Positions 41,279-50,801 of a stretch of 64,000 nt of DNA are shown here, one piece after another. The stretch is taken from positions 16,473-80,472 of the forward strand of contig JAHYYP010000006.1 in NCBI GenBank assembly GCA_019424905.1, given 5' to 3'. Within the stretch, counting starts at the first letter, position 1, and each line of letters begins with the position of its first letter. The notes under the pieces are model-generated. The model was given only the letters and a program-made list of their open reading frames with translations, was not told the DNA's origin and searched no databases. The stretch is from Collinsella sp. Lineage in GTDB: Bacteria > Actinomycetota > Coriobacteriia > Coriobacteriales > Coriobacteriaceae. The position numbers and the translations under genes are program-made.

Positions 41279-42796
41279 ATGGGAACTTATCATAGTACAC
41301 GAGGACGCACTTTATCGTGCTCAAGTAAGGTGGCAATCCGTACCGGCATCGCTCCCGACGGGGGTTTGTTTGTCTCGGACGAGCTCGGCACCCAGCAGGT
41401 CGATATCAGCTCGCTTGCAGCTAAATCGTACTTTGAAATCGCTCAAGATGTGTTGGGAATGTTACTGAATGATTACACGGCCGAAGAAATTTCGGCGTGT
41501 GTCGACGAGGCATACCGCGGCACGTTCGCGAGTGAAGAGGTTACGCCGCTCGTCAAACTCGACGCTGCGCCGGGTGTTGACGCCCCTCAGACCTATGTGA
41601 TGGAGCTCTTTGGCGGCCCCACAAGCGCCTTCAAGGACGTCGCCCTGCAGATGCTCCCCCGCCTCATGGCCCGCACCTCCGCCCAGGACGGCGACGCCGA
41701 GCGCATCATGATCGTCACCGCCACGTCGGGCGACACGGGCAAGGCTGCGCTCGCCGGTTTTGCCGACGCTCCGGGTACGGGCATCACCGTCTTTTATCCC
41801 GAGGGCAAGGTTAGCCGCGTCCAGAACCTGCAGATGTCCACGCAGGAGGGCGACAACGTCGCCGTCTGCGGCATCCGCGGCAACTTTGACGACGCCCAGA
41901 GCGCCGTCAAGCGCATCTTTGCCGATAAGGAGCTTGCCGAGCGCCTGGAAGCCGCCGGCACGGTGCTTTCGAGCGCCAACTCTATCAATGTCGGCCGTCT
42001 GGTACCGCAGGTCGTCTACTACTTTGCCGCCTATGCGCAGCTGCTGCGCGCCGGCGCTATCGAGGCTGGCGACGCCGTAGAGTTCTGTGTGCCCACCGGC
42101 AACTTTGGCGATATCTTGGCCGGCTACTACGCCAAGCGCATGGGCCTGCCCGTCGCCAAGCTCATCGTCGCGAGCGACAAGAACAACGTGCTTGCCGACT
42201 TCCTGACCACCGGCGTCTACGACCGTAACCGCCCGTTCTTCACGACCATCTCGCCGTCGATGGACATCCTCATCAGCTCTAACCTGGAGCGCATGCTGTA
42301 CTTCCTGTCCGATGGCGACTGCGAACTCGTTGCCGGCCTTATGGAGCAGTTGGCACAGACCGGTCGCTACGAGGTACCCGCCGAGCTGCTGGCCAAGATT
42401 CAGAGCGTCTTTGGCTGCGGCTGGGCCAGCGAGGACGAGGTCCGCGCTGCCATCAAGAGTTGCTGGGACGCCAACGGCTACGTGATCGACCCGCACACCG
42501 CTTGCGGCTATCACGTCTTTGAAAAGGTCGCTCCCGCCGAGGGCGCCAAGGCTCGCGTGCTGCTTTCGACCGCCAGCCCCTACAAGTTCCCGCGCGCCTG
42601 CTGCGACGCCCTGGGCCTCGACGTTCCCGAGGATGATTTTGAGGCTATGCGTGTACTCGAGCAGGCCACCAACACGGTCGCCCCGGTCCAACTCGCCGAG
42701 CTTGAGTCCAAGCCTGTCCGCTTCGAAGACGTCTGCGACGTAGCCGACATGGCCAACTACGTCGAGTCTGCAGCAAAAAAGATGACTACCAACTAA
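41279..42796 (+). CDS. thrC: Threonine synthase
   Basis: The 505-aa PLP enzyme has SAFKDVALQMLPRLM with the cofactor Lys, ATSGDTGKAALAGF (phosphate/PLP loop) and FCVPTGNFGDILAGYYAKRMG, with the long N-terminal domain of the class I enzyme. It converts O-phosphohomoserine to threonine. GAGGAGC precedes the ATG at 41279; an upstream frame adds 15 unsupported residues. A strong terminator follows, so thrB downstream has its own transcript. Confidence 0.94.
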   Translation: MGTYHSTRGRTLSCSSKVAIRTGIAPDGGLFVSDELGTQQVDISSLAAKSYFEIAQDVLGMLLNDYTAEEISACVDEAYRGTFASEEVTPLVKLDAAPGVDAPQTYVMELFGGPTSAFKDVALQMLPRLMARTSAQDGDAERIMIVTATSGDTGKAALAGFADAPGTGITVFYPEGKVSRVQNLQMSTQEGDNVAVCGIRGNFDDAQSAVKRIFADKELAERLEAAGTVLSSANSINVGRLVPQVVYYFAAYAQLLRAGAIEAGDAVEFCVPTGNFGDILAGYYAKRMGLPVAKLIVASDKNNVLADFLTTGVYDRNRPFFTTISPSMDILISSNLERMLYFLSDGDCELVAGLMEQLAQTGRYEVPAELLAKIQSVFGCGWASEDEVRAAIKSCWDANGYVIDPHTACGYHVFEKVAPAEGAKARVLLSTASPYKFPRACCDALGLDVPEDDFEAMRVLEQATNTVAPVQLAELESKPVRFEDVCDVADMANYVESAAKKMTTN

Positions 42797-42808
42797 AACC
42801 CCTTATAA

Positions 42809-42841
42809 GGCGCCGGCGAAAGCCGGCGCACCTTCTTTTTA
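42809..42841 (+). terminator. Terminator of thrC
   Basis: GCGCCGGC GAAA GCCGGCGC forms a tetraloop hairpin followed by CTTCTTTTT. Confidence 0.93.
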
Positions 42842-42872
42842 TTTAGCTTTCGGGATAATGACGAGCATGCGA

Positions 42873-42984
42873 GCGGGTCTGGCCGTTTAGTTCGTCGCGA
42901 GTTCCGCACGAGCCGGAAAGCACTTAATGTGCTTTCCGAGCGAGCCAGGACTGCCCGAGCAGCGAACTAAACGGCCAGACCCGC
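42873..42984 (+). promoter_or_regulatory. Palindromic leader of thrB
   Basis: 42873-42894 and 42963-42984 are exact 22-bp reverse complements. Inside, GGAAAGCAC and GTGCTTTCC make a second perfect stem. The structure ends two bases before the thrB ribosome-binding site (AGGAGG). It may act as an attenuation or translation-control element. Confidence 0.7.
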
Positions 42985-42998
42985 CCAGGAGGACCCAC

Positions 42999-43880
42999 AT
43001 GATCAAAATCACCGTCCCAGCAACCAGCGCCAACCTAGGCATCGGCTACGACACCCTCGGCATGGCCGTCAGCCTCTACTCGCACTTCACCTTCGAGCGC
43101 GCCGACAAGCTCACCATCACGGGCTGCCCCAAGGAGTTCCAAAACGAGAATAACCTGGTCTATGTGAGCTTTGTCGATGCGCTGGCCGCATGGGGCGAGC
43201 CGGCCTTCCCCGTTGCCATCGACATCCAGACCGACGTGCCCGTCGCCCGCGGCCTGGGCTCCAGCTCCACCTGCGTCGTCGCCGGCATCATGGCAGCCGC
43301 CGCACTGACGGGCCACACCGTCGACCGTGCCGAGCTTGTTCGCATTGCCACCGAAGTCGAGGGGCATCCTGATAACGTCGCTCCCGCCATCCTTGGCGGC
43401 GCCGTCTGCTCCTTTACGCCGACCGATTCGCTCCCCCAATGTCTGCGCTACGAGGTGAGCGATCGCTTGCGTTTTATTACCGTGATTCCGCCCTACGAGG
43501 TACATACGAGCGAGGCGCGCAAGGTCGTGCCGCAGGAGATTCCACTCTCCACCGCCGTATGGCAAATGGGCCGCATCGCCGGCATGACGCGCGGCCTGGA
43601 GACCGGCGACCTTGACCTGATTGCCGCCGCTAATGACGACCGCATTCAGGAGCCCTATCGTCGCCGCCTGATTCCCGACTACAACGCCGTGCGCGACACC
43701 TGCCTTAACGGCGGCGCTAAAACCATCTGGATTAGCGGCTCGGGCTCGACCCTCATGGCTGTGACCGACGACACCATCGTGGCAAAGTTCCTGCAGGTCA
43801 AGCTGCGCGAGCAGTTCCCCAAGTGCGACACGCATATCCTCACGTGCGACACCGAGGGCGCTCAAATCGAGTACCTGTAG
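42999..43880 (+). CDS. thrB: Homoserine kinase
   Basis: The 293-aa GHMP kinase has the N-terminal PATSANLGIGYDTLG, the ATP-binding PVARGLGSSST, EGHPDNVAPAILGG and the C-terminal ISGSGSTLMA motif. It makes O-phosphohomoserine for ThrC. AGGAGG stands six bases before the ATG at 42999. The gene sits between two very long palindromes. Confidence 0.95.
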   Translation: MIKITVPATSANLGIGYDTLGMAVSLYSHFTFERADKLTITGCPKEFQNENNLVYVSFVDALAAWGEPAFPVAIDIQTDVPVARGLGSSSTCVVAGIMAAAALTGHTVDRAELVRIATEVEGHPDNVAPAILGGAVCSFTPTDSLPQCLRYEVSDRLRFITVIPPYEVHTSEARKVVPQEIPLSTAVWQMGRIAGMTRGLETGDLDLIAAANDDRIQEPYRRRLIPDYNAVRDTCLNGGAKTIWISGSGSTLMAVTDDTIVAKFLQVKLREQFPKCDTHILTCDTEGAQIEYL

Positions 43881-44060
43881 ACATCCTCCTCATATACCTG
43901 TCCGGGACGGTCGGGATGTTCCCTCAAAATCGTCCTCGCGCATGAAGTCCCCTTGTCCTGCTCCTACGGAGCGACGGACAAGGGGCCTTCGCGCTGCGGA
44001 ATGATTTTGAGGGAACATCCCGACCGTCCCTGCGCCTACCTTGCTGAGGATGTCTACAGG
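43874..44060. repeat. Nested palindrome of about 187 bp after thrB
   Basis: Three coaxial stems fold the segment on itself: outer CCTGTAGACATCCTC (43874-43888) with 44046-44060; middle 43904-43931 with 44003-44030, a perfect 28-bp match; inner CCCCTTGTCC (43949-43958) with GGACAAGGGG (43976-43985). The outer arm contains the thrB stop codon. It lies between convergent thrB and engB. Confidence 0.85.
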
Positions 44061-44111
44061 GACCCATGCTTTGAAGGGGCGCCGGGCTGAAATATATGGC
44101 CCTTTATTGAT

Positions 44112-44137
44112 AGGGGCTCTTGCTAGGCTGGAGCCCT
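44112..44137 (-). terminator. Terminator-like hairpin of engB
   Basis: GGGCTC and GAGCCC arms immediately after the engB stop on the minus strand, followed by CTATCAATAA. Confidence 0.55.
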
Positions 44138-44139
44138 TA

Positions 44140-44730
44140 CTAAAGGCAGGCCTCGGCGATGCGGCGCTTGAGTTCGTCGATACCCACGCCGGTCTGGGAG
44201 CTTGTGATGATCACGTTTTCGGCCGGAACGTTGAGCTGCTTTTTGATGGCTGCTGCTTGGCGGGCCTGCTGGGTACGGCTGAGTTTGTCGGCCTTGGTGA
44301 GGCAGACGATAAAGTTGAACTCGTTGCCCTGCAGGTAGTCAATCATGTCGTGATCGAGCTTGCTGGGGTCGTGGCGGATATCCACCAGAGAGACGACCAA
44401 GTTAAAGCTGCGCTCGGAGTCAAAGAAATCGCCAATGAGCTCGGCCCAGCGGTCGCGCTCGGCCTTGGAACGACGGGCGAAACCGTAGCCCGGCAGGTCC
44501 ACAAAATGCACGTCGTCGGCCTCAAAAAAGTTGATGTTGCTCGTCTTGCCCGGCGTGCTCGAAACCTTGACCAGGTTCTTGCGGCCAAAGAGTTTGTTCA
44601 TGATGGAGGACTTGCCCACGTTGGAGCGGCCGACGAAGCTCACCTCGGGACAGGTTGACTCGGGAATCTGCGAAACCTTGCCGTAGCTGGCGACGAACTT
44701 GGCAAGCTGGTAGTTAATTGAATCGGCCAT
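44140..44730 (-). CDS. engB: Ribosome biogenesis GTPase EngB/YsxC
   Basis: The 196-aa TRAFAC GTPase has GRSNVGKSSIMN (G1), TSNINFF (G2 region), DLPGYGFA (G3), TKADKLS (G4) and ITSSQTGVGI (G5). It assists assembly of the large ribosomal subunit. AAGGAG lies five bases before the ATG at 44730; a GTG two codons earlier is possible. It follows mtnN by 39 bp on the same strand. Confidence 0.94.
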   Translation of the reverse strand: MADSINYQLAKFVASYGKVSQIPESTCPEVSFVGRSNVGKSSIMNKLFGRKNLVKVSSTPGKTSNINFFEADDVHFVDLPGYGFARRSKAERDRWAELIGDFFDSERSFNLVVSLVDIRHDPSKLDHDMIDYLQGNEFNFIVCLTKADKLSRTQQARQAAAIKKQLNVPAENVIITSSQTGVGIDELKRRIAEACL

Positions 44731-44769
44731 GGACACTCCTTGGTCGTAGGTTCTTACAAAACGGGCGTG

Positions 44770-45510
44770 CTATTGCGCGGCGGCGATACGACGAACGATG
44801 TCAAGCGTGATGCCGCTCGCGGTGCGAGCGTACTCGTCCAGATCGAACTCGCGCTCGCAAAACGCGTCATATGCCTCGTCACAATTATCGCTGATAGCGC
44901 GCAGTACCAGGCAATCGACACCATTCTTGGCCGCGATGTGCGCAATTGCCGCGCCCTCCATCTCGACGCAATCGGCATGCGTGGCCTCAATCGCAGCGTT
45001 ACGCATGGCGTCACCCGTAACAAAGCGATCACCCGTGGCGATAGTGCCACACAGGAACTGCTTGGGGTCCTTCTCCGCAGAAGTCTCATCCGCCGAGGCA
45101 TCCACAAATCCATGCTCGGCAAGCACGGCGGCGGCAACATCAGCCAACGCCGGTGTCGAGACAAACTCCTCGAGCCCCGGCGCGGACTCGGCGATGAGTG
45201 CCGTATCGGTATCCAGATAGCGCAGGCACTTGCCTATAACCACGTCGTTAATATGGAGTTTAGGGTTTAGGCCACCCGCAATGCCCGAAAACACTATGGC
45301 CTGCGGGGCGTATTTGCTGATGAGATGCTGCGTTGCGGCAGCGGCGTTCACGGTCCCCATGCCCGCCGTCGTGGCGACTACTGTCAGACCCGAAAGCCCA
45401 CCGTTCACAACGGTCAAGCCCGCCTCCTGCGACTCATGCGCGCCACTCAGCTCTTCCTTAATCTGCGCAACCTCTTTTTCGAGTGCGCCTATGATCGCGA
45501 TGGTTGCCAT
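44770..45510 (-). CDS. mtnN: 5'-methylthioadenosine/S-adenosylhomocysteine nucleosidase
   Basis: The 246-aa enzyme has the N-terminal IIGALEKEV, FSGIAGGLNPKL, and catalytic residues in CVEMEGAAIAH (Glu) and RAISDNCDEA (Asp). It cleaves adenine from MTA and SAH. GGGGGATGGC is upstream of the ATG at 45510. A short insertion around residues 130-150 lengthens it slightly over the usual 230. Confidence 0.92.
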   Translation of the reverse strand: MATIAIIGALEKEVAQIKEELSGAHESQEAGLTVVNGGLSGLTVVATTAGMGTVNAAAATQHLISKYAPQAIVFSGIAGGLNPKLHINDVVIGKCLRYLDTDTALIAESAPGLEEFVSTPALADVAAAVLAEHGFVDASADETSAEKDPKQFLCGTIATGDRFVTGDAMRNAAIEATHADCVEMEGAAIAHIAAKNGVDCLVLRAISDNCDEAYDAFCEREFDLDEYARTASGITLDIVRRIAAAQ

Positions 45511-45636
45511 GCCATCCCCCAAATCCGTGCAAATTGCTTATCCACGGTATGGTACCAGCATTTTGGCTCAACCGTGTCAGCACCAAGCCGTTAGGCCAGT
45601 ACAGCTCGGGTATCATAAAGGGGCAAAAATGGCTTG

Positions 45637-46455
45637 TTAGCCGATGGCCGACCTGAGCTCCGCACGGCGCTTTTTCATACCGGCCATAACGGCATTGCGC
45701 AGCTCGGGCATGCGCGCGGTATCCATCTGAGGTACGCCCTCAAGCTTATAGGGAATGCCCAGTTGCTCGTACTTGACGACACCCATCGTGTGATACGGCA
45801 GCATTTCCAGGCCCACCACGTTGTGCCATGGAGCGATGAGGCGACCGAGCTTCTCGCACTCCTCCACCGTGTCGGTAATGCCCGGCACCACCACGTGGCG
45901 GATAACGACCTTGATCTTGCGACGTGCAAGTTCATCGCCGAACGCCAAGATGCGTGCGGGATCGCAACCGGTCAGCTTTTTATGCTCGACCGGGTCGGCA
46001 TGCTTAATATCGAGCAGTACCATGTCGGTCTCGTTGAGCACGGCATCGAACTTCTCGGGGTGGTTGGGGTCAAATGCATAGCCACAGCTATCTAGGCAGG
46101 TATGTACACGGCCATCGGGGTTGTTATGCATAGCACGAAACAGATCGGCCAAAAACTCGGGCTGCAGGAGCGGCTCGCCGCCGGACACCGTAATGCCACC
46201 GCTGCGATAGAACTCGTGGTTACTCTGGAACTCATCCATCAGGTGTTCGACGGTCACCATGGTGCCGCCGTTGACCGACCAGGTATCGGGATTGTGGCAA
46301 TACGCGCAGCGCATGGGACAGCCCTGAACAAACACCACAAAGCGGATGCCGGGTCCGTCGACCGTTCCCATCGTCTCGATCGAATGCACGCGGCCAAGGG
46401 CAAACGCAGAGTCCTCGGGACGAGCGTCCACACCCTCAAGCGTCATTTCTGCCAT
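45637..46455 (-). CDS. pflA: Pyruvate formate-lyase activating enzyme
   Basis: The 272-aa radical SAM enzyme binds its cluster with CPMRCAYC and shows GTVDGPGIRFVVF ahead of it and the TVSGGEPLLQPEF motif. It generates the glycyl radical on PFL. Here the target glycine is on the separate 83-aa protein encoded at 53682-53933, about 7 kb away. The ATG at 46455 is chosen for homology; the ribosome-binding site is modest. Confidence 0.94.
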   Translation of the reverse strand: MAEMTLEGVDARPEDSAFALGRVHSIETMGTVDGPGIRFVVFVQGCPMRCAYCHNPDTWSVNGGTMVTVEHLMDEFQSNHEFYRSGGITVSGGEPLLQPEFLADLFRAMHNNPDGRVHTCLDSCGYAFDPNHPEKFDAVLNETDMVLLDIKHADPVEHKKLTGCDPARILAFGDELARRKIKVVIRHVVVPGITDTVEECEKLGRLIAPWHNVVGLEMLPYHTMGVVKYEQLGIPYKLEGVPQMDTARMPELRNAVMAGMKKRRAELRSAIG

Positions 46456-46564
46456 TCGCGCTACCTTGCCTCTCCTTGGATGCAACCAATTAAAATGCCA
46501 GAGTCATTCTAGCCCATGCGTTTGCGTTTAAACGTCTCGGACTAGAACGGCACGTTTTAATCTA

Positions 46565-46587
46565 TCCCCCATCACCATGGCTGGGGG
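46565..46587 (-). terminator. Hairpin between degV and pflA
   Basis: CCCCCA and TGGGGG arms with a 10-nt loop, downstream of degV on the minus strand. No strong T run. Confidence 0.4.
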
Positions 46588-46629
46588 CTACGTCGAGATG
46601 TCAGGCTGAAGAACGCTCGCCTGCGGCCT

Positions 46630-47484
46630 TTACGCCTTAAGCGTGAGCACCGCACCGAAGGCGGTCGGGCCGCAATGGCTCGAGATGACGCCGCCGACCT
46701 GAGTCCAGGTAACGTCCTTAAAGCCCAGATCATGCGCATAGACCTCCATGTCATCGCGCAGCTCCTGGGAAAGGCCTACCGAATACGCCAGGCCAATGTG
46801 TGAGTAGTCGATCTCGCCCTTCGCAACCATGTGGTCAATAAAGGCGCGGGCGCACTTGAGCATAGAGCCGCGGAACTTCTTGGTTGCCACGAACTTGCCG
46901 CCCGTCACCTCAATGCAGGGCTTAATCTTGAGCAGATGGGCGCCTAGGAACGCGACGTTGGACAAACGACCGCCTGCCTTAAGGAAGGCAAGGTCGGTAG
47001 GAACAAAGCCCAGCAGCACACGGTCCATGACGGAGTTCGTAAATGCAAAGATCTCGTCGACGGTGGCATCGGGGTGAGCCTCGATGTATTTGGCAGTCTC
47101 GACGACAACGAGCGACTGGCCCACCGAGACAAAACGCGTGTCCATGGAGTAGACGTAGTCGCGACCCTTGGCGGCGATCTTCGATGATTGATGGGAGCAG
47201 GTCGTTGCCTCGGAATACGCGAGATGCAGAATAGTCGCGTCGGGCTGCTCGGCATGGATACGGTCATATACGTGCGCAAAATCTGCCGGCGCACAGCCGC
47301 TGGTCTTGGGCACCACACCAAACTCGTTGCAGCGCGAGTAAATCTCAAGCGGATCGATGGAGCCGTCCTCGACGGTCTCGTCGCCAACTGTGACGTGCAT
47401 GGGCACGCGCACGATGCCGTAGCGCTCGCAGAGCTCCGGCGTCACATCCGACCCAGACTCAACCACGATTACGTACTTGCCCAT
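46630..47484 (-). CDS. DegV-family fatty-acid-binding protein
   Basis: The 284-aa protein begins VIVVESGSDVTPEL, then VGDETVEDGS, KTSGCAPADFAHVY and FLKAGGRLSNVAFLGAHLL, all DegV signatures. DegV/FakB proteins bind a fatty acid and present it to the kinase FakA; no fakA is visible here. The ATG at 47484 starts the conserved region, although its ribosome-binding site is weak; a longer in-frame start is not conserved-looking. Confidence 0.9.
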   Translation of the reverse strand: MGKYVIVVESGSDVTPELCERYGIVRVPMHVTVGDETVEDGSIDPLEIYSRCNEFGVVPKTSGCAPADFAHVYDRIHAEQPDATILHLAYSEATTCSHQSSKIAAKGRDYVYSMDTRFVSVGQSLVVVETAKYIEAHPDATVDEIFAFTNSVMDRVLLGFVPTDLAFLKAGGRLSNVAFLGAHLLKIKPCIEVTGGKFVATKKFRGSMLKCARAFIDHMVAKGEIDYSHIGLAYSVGLSQELRDDMEVYAHDLGFKDVTWTQVGGVISSHCGPTAFGAVLTLKA

Positions 47485-47569
47485 TATTATCACGACCCAT
47501 CTCAACGTTGGTTTTTCAATACATGACACGCGCCGCCGCACTGTTGCACAACAGCATCCAAGCACCAAA

Positions 47570-47608
47570 GAGACGCCGCCCCTTGCACACAACAAAGGAC
47601 AGCGTCTC
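47570..47608 (-). terminator. Terminator of the sucrose operon
   Basis: GAGACGC (47570-47576) and GCGTCTC (47602-47608) form a stem extended by CCTTTG/CAAGGG inside; TTTGG follows on the minus strand, about 150 bp after the GH32 stop. Confidence 0.6.
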
Positions 47609-47760
47609 CCTGGAAAACTCTGTGCTTAACTGAGATTTTACACGGTTTATAAATGAGTGTTACTTATCCCGCAAACGGTAGCTATACGCGATAAACGGTA
47701 GTTGGCCGCGGCAACTGCGACACATTCCGCCCAACAAGTCCAATCGTGCTCCATGCACGG

Positions 47761-49203
47761 TTAATGAGCGAGGCGGTAGAAATCCATCGACGCCGCACCC
47801 TCGGCGTGCAGCGCCATCGCCGGAACCGCCGACGAATAGGTACGGCTCGTAAGTGCCGCCTCACCGCCGTTGGCAAAAATCTCGACCATCGTAGTGTCCG
47901 AAAGCACGCGCAGGTCGCGAAGCTCGCCGAGCTCAATCGACCTCTGGTCGCGCCCATAGCCTTCGTCACCCATGTCGAGGGTAAGCATCCCGTCCGCATA
48001 GCGCACAAAGACACCCTTGCGAATCTCGAGCTCAACCATCTTGGCGCCCTCACAGGAAACCACGAGATCAAACAGGCGGCCCGGCTCCTCAACGGTTTCA
48101 CCGCCTGTCGTGCGAACGCAGTCGCCGCGCATCCTCTCAATCTCGTGCGCCGGCTGCTGGCAGAGCTTACCATCGCGCATGCTCAGCTCTCGCGGCACCG
48201 TCAACGCGCACTGCCACCCGCGCGCCACCGTCGGGTTTTCCGCCGTCGCATCGGGGCAACCCGACCATCCGATCATCAATCGCCGGCCTGCAGCATCCTC
48301 AAAGGACTGCGGAGCATAGAAATCAAAACCGGCATCGACCATCGGGGGCATGCCCTTCCCGACGATTTTAAAGCTCGGCGCCTCCCAATCGGCCTCGATG
48401 GGGAACCACACGCACTGATGCGGATTGCGGTAACGCCAACCATCGGCAGGCACACCCTGCGGACAGCAAACGAGAATAAGCTCGCCATCGAGCTCAAACA
48501 GATCGGGGCACTCCCACATAAAGCCAAACTTCTCGCCCAACTCAATGCGCGTCGCATAGCTCCAGTCCTCAAGATTGCGCGAGGTATAGACAAGCACGCA
48601 GCCACGGTCGTCTTTCGTACGAGCGCCCAGAACCATGTAGTAGATACCGTCGTGTTCAAGGATCTTGGGATCGCGCACGTGCGTACCGATATCGTCGGGG
48701 TAATCGACCGGCCCAACAGCTATGCGCTTCTCGCCCAATTCGTCGGGATTCTCGGCAACCATATGAATCTGGTTTTGCTCACGGCCCGTCAACACGTAGT
48801 CGTAATCATCACGGTCAAAATGCTTAACGTTGCCGGTATAGAAGTAGTGAATCTTGCCATCACGTACAAAGGCAGAACCAGAATACGCTCCACTCGAATC
48901 CAAATCGGAATCGGGGAACAGCACGGGACCGTGATTCTCGTACGTCACAAAATCCTTTGTCGTCAGATGGTTCCAAAGCACTGGACCGCCATGCGCAGCA
49001 TCGAACGGATCGTATTGATGATAGATGTGATACGTATCACCAATCTGAACCAAACCATTGGGGTCGTTGAGCCAGCCAAGCTCAGGCTCCACATGGAACA
49101 AAAGCCTATCGGGGTCGGACGCGATGCGAGCCGCCGTCTCATCCTGTCCGGCACGCCACTGCTCATAGTCCGCGCGTGTCACCTTATTTTTTTGATTAAA
49201 CAT
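47761..49203 (-). CDS. scrB: Sucrose-6-phosphate hydrolase (GH32)
   Basis: The 480-aa enzyme has GH32 motifs: WLNDPNG (nucleophile Asp47), RDPKI (transition-state Asp) and WECPD (acid/base Glu). It splits sucrose 6-phosphate produced by the PTS encoded just upstream. Third gene of the operon GH32-EIIBC-GH32. The C-terminus has the usual beta-sandwich region. No signal peptide, so cytosolic. Confidence 0.9.
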   Translation of the reverse strand: MFNQKNKVTRADYEQWRAGQDETAARIASDPDRLLFHVEPELGWLNDPNGLVQIGDTYHIYHQYDPFDAAHGGPVLWNHLTTKDFVTYENHGPVLFPDSDLDSSGAYSGSAFVRDGKIHYFYTGNVKHFDRDDYDYVLTGREQNQIHMVAENPDELGEKRIAVGPVDYPDDIGTHVRDPKILEHDGIYYMVLGARTKDDRGCVLVYTSRNLEDWSYATRIELGEKFGFMWECPDLFELDGELILVCCPQGVPADGWRYRNPHQCVWFPIEADWEAPSFKIVGKGMPPMVDAGFDFYAPQSFEDAAGRRLMIGWSGCPDATAENPTVARGWQCALTVPRELSMRDGKLCQQPAHEIERMRGDCVRTTGGETVEEPGRLFDLVVSCEGAKMVELEIRKGVFVRYADGMLTLDMGDEGYGRDQRSIELGELRDLRVLSDTTMVEIFANGGEAALTSRTYSSAVPAMALHAEGAASMDFYRLAH

Positions 49204-49304
49204 CGCCGTTGACTTTCTCGTCTATGGGAAAGGACGCTCGACTCACACGAGCCGAACGCCCTTCCCCAAATGGACTTATCCGCACATTACGCTGAACGGC
49301 TCAA

Positions 49305-50756
49305 CTAGAAGCTAACGTCGAAGCCCGCGCCAGTGCCCTCTTCATCGGTGGTCGGCACGCCCTTTGCCTTGTTGTAGGCAAAGATCAAGACGATCGGCAC
49401 GATGAAGGCGATGAGATTGCCAGCCACATACCACACGAGCGTCTCGGGCGTGACGATGAGCAGGCCAAGCACGCCGGTCAGACCCTGACCGATGGCGCGC
49501 ACCTCAAAGAGCTTCACGAAGGCACCACCGCAGCCTGCACCGATACAAGCGCAGATGAACGGGATAATCGAGTAGCGCATGTTTGCAGCAAAGATTGCGG
49601 GCTCGGAGATACCGACCAGCGTCGGGATAAAGGACGACATGCAGATGTTGCGCTCTTTGGAATGCTTCTTGTGAATGAGGTACATGCCGATGGCGCCGCC
49701 GCCCTGGGCGATGATGGAAACCGACCAGATGGCCTGGATGTAGTTGAAGCCAGTCGTGGCAACGAGGTTTGCCTCGATACCCTGGATGAACTGATGCGTA
49801 CCGGTAACGACGAGCGGCTGCAGGAATGCGGCAAAGACAAAGGCACCGAAGACGCCCATCCTGTTGTACAGGATATCGATTACGCCGGCGAGGACGTCGC
49901 CGATCAGGTTGCCGAGCGGGCCGAACACGGTGAACAGAGCGACGTTAGCAAGAATCAGGGTAACGGTCGGGACAAAGACGAACGAAACGACCTCGGGGAT
50001 GTACTTCTGGGCAATCTTCTCGACCTTGGCCATAAACCAGGCAGTCAGGATTGCAGGGAACACGCCGCCCTGGAAAGCAACCATGGGAATGGAGAGCGGA
50101 CCGAAGTTCCAGTACTCAGCACCCGTCGGGTCCATAACGAACGTGTTGCGGTTCATAAGGCTCGGGTGAACCATGACGATACCGACGAGGATGCCCAGAA
50201 TCGGATTACCGCCAAAACGCTTCACCGCGCTGTACATAACCAGGACAGGCAGGTAGTCGAACGTGGTGGCGATAATGGCAAAGAAGCTTGCGAGGTTCTT
50301 GAGGAACTCGCTGTGATCGGCGAGGCTGCCCTCCATGCCAAAGAGGCCGTTGGCAACGATCAGCGACTTAAGGCCGATGATGATAGCAGCGCCGACGAAA
50401 GCGGGAATGATGGGGATAAAGATGTCCGAAAATACCTTGAGGACCGAGAAGAACTTGCCCTTCTTGTCCGCCTCGGCGCCCTTGACCTCGGAAGCGCTGA
50501 TCTCCTTAACGCCCGTCAGAGCCATAAACTCATCGTAGACCTTGTTGACGGTACCGGTACCGAAGATGATCATGAGCTGGCCGCTGTTGTACAGCACGCC
50601 CTTGACGCCATCGATGTTCTCGAGCTCGGCCTTGTTGTACTTGCTCGTATCCTTGAGCACCAGACGCAGACGCGTAACGCAATGCGTGGCGCCCTCGATG
50701 TTCTCCAGACCGCCGACGTTATCGACGACTTGCTGAGACACTACTTTGTAGTCCAT
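49305..50756 (-). CDS. scrA: Sucrose-type PTS EIIBC permease
   Basis: The 483-aa protein has an N-terminal EIIB domain with phospho-Cys26 in GATHCVTRLRLVLKD and a C-terminal EIIC domain with about ten membrane segments (GTHQFIQGIE and GISEPAIFAANMRY, substrate region of the Glc-superfamily sucrose/trehalose branch). It lacks an EIIA domain, so another EIIA (glucose type) must serve it. The ATG at 50756 has GGAGAGGAAC upstream. It lies between two GH32 genes in an operon controlled by the LacI protein. Confidence 0.92.
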   Translation of the reverse strand: MDYKVVSQQVVDNVGGLENIEGATHCVTRLRLVLKDTSKYNKAELENIDGVKGVLYNSGQLMIIFGTGTVNKVYDEFMALTGVKEISASEVKGAEADKKGKFFSVLKVFSDIFIPIIPAFVGAAIIIGLKSLIVANGLFGMEGSLADHSEFLKNLASFFAIIATTFDYLPVLVMYSAVKRFGGNPILGILVGIVMVHPSLMNRNTFVMDPTGAEYWNFGPLSIPMVAFQGGVFPAILTAWFMAKVEKIAQKYIPEVVSFVFVPTVTLILANVALFTVFGPLGNLIGDVLAGVIDILYNRMGVFGAFVFAAFLQPLVVTGTHQFIQGIEANLVATTGFNYIQAIWSVSIIAQGGGAIGMYLIHKKHSKERNICMSSFIPTLVGISEPAIFAANMRYSIIPFICACIGAGCGGAFVKLFEVRAIGQGLTGVLGLLIVTPETLVWYVAGNLIAFIVPIVLIFAYNKAKGVPTTDEEGTGAGFDVSF

Positions 50757-50801
50757 GTTCCTCTCCATTCCTTTACGAAATCATAAGACGTTTTGATGCC
50801 A

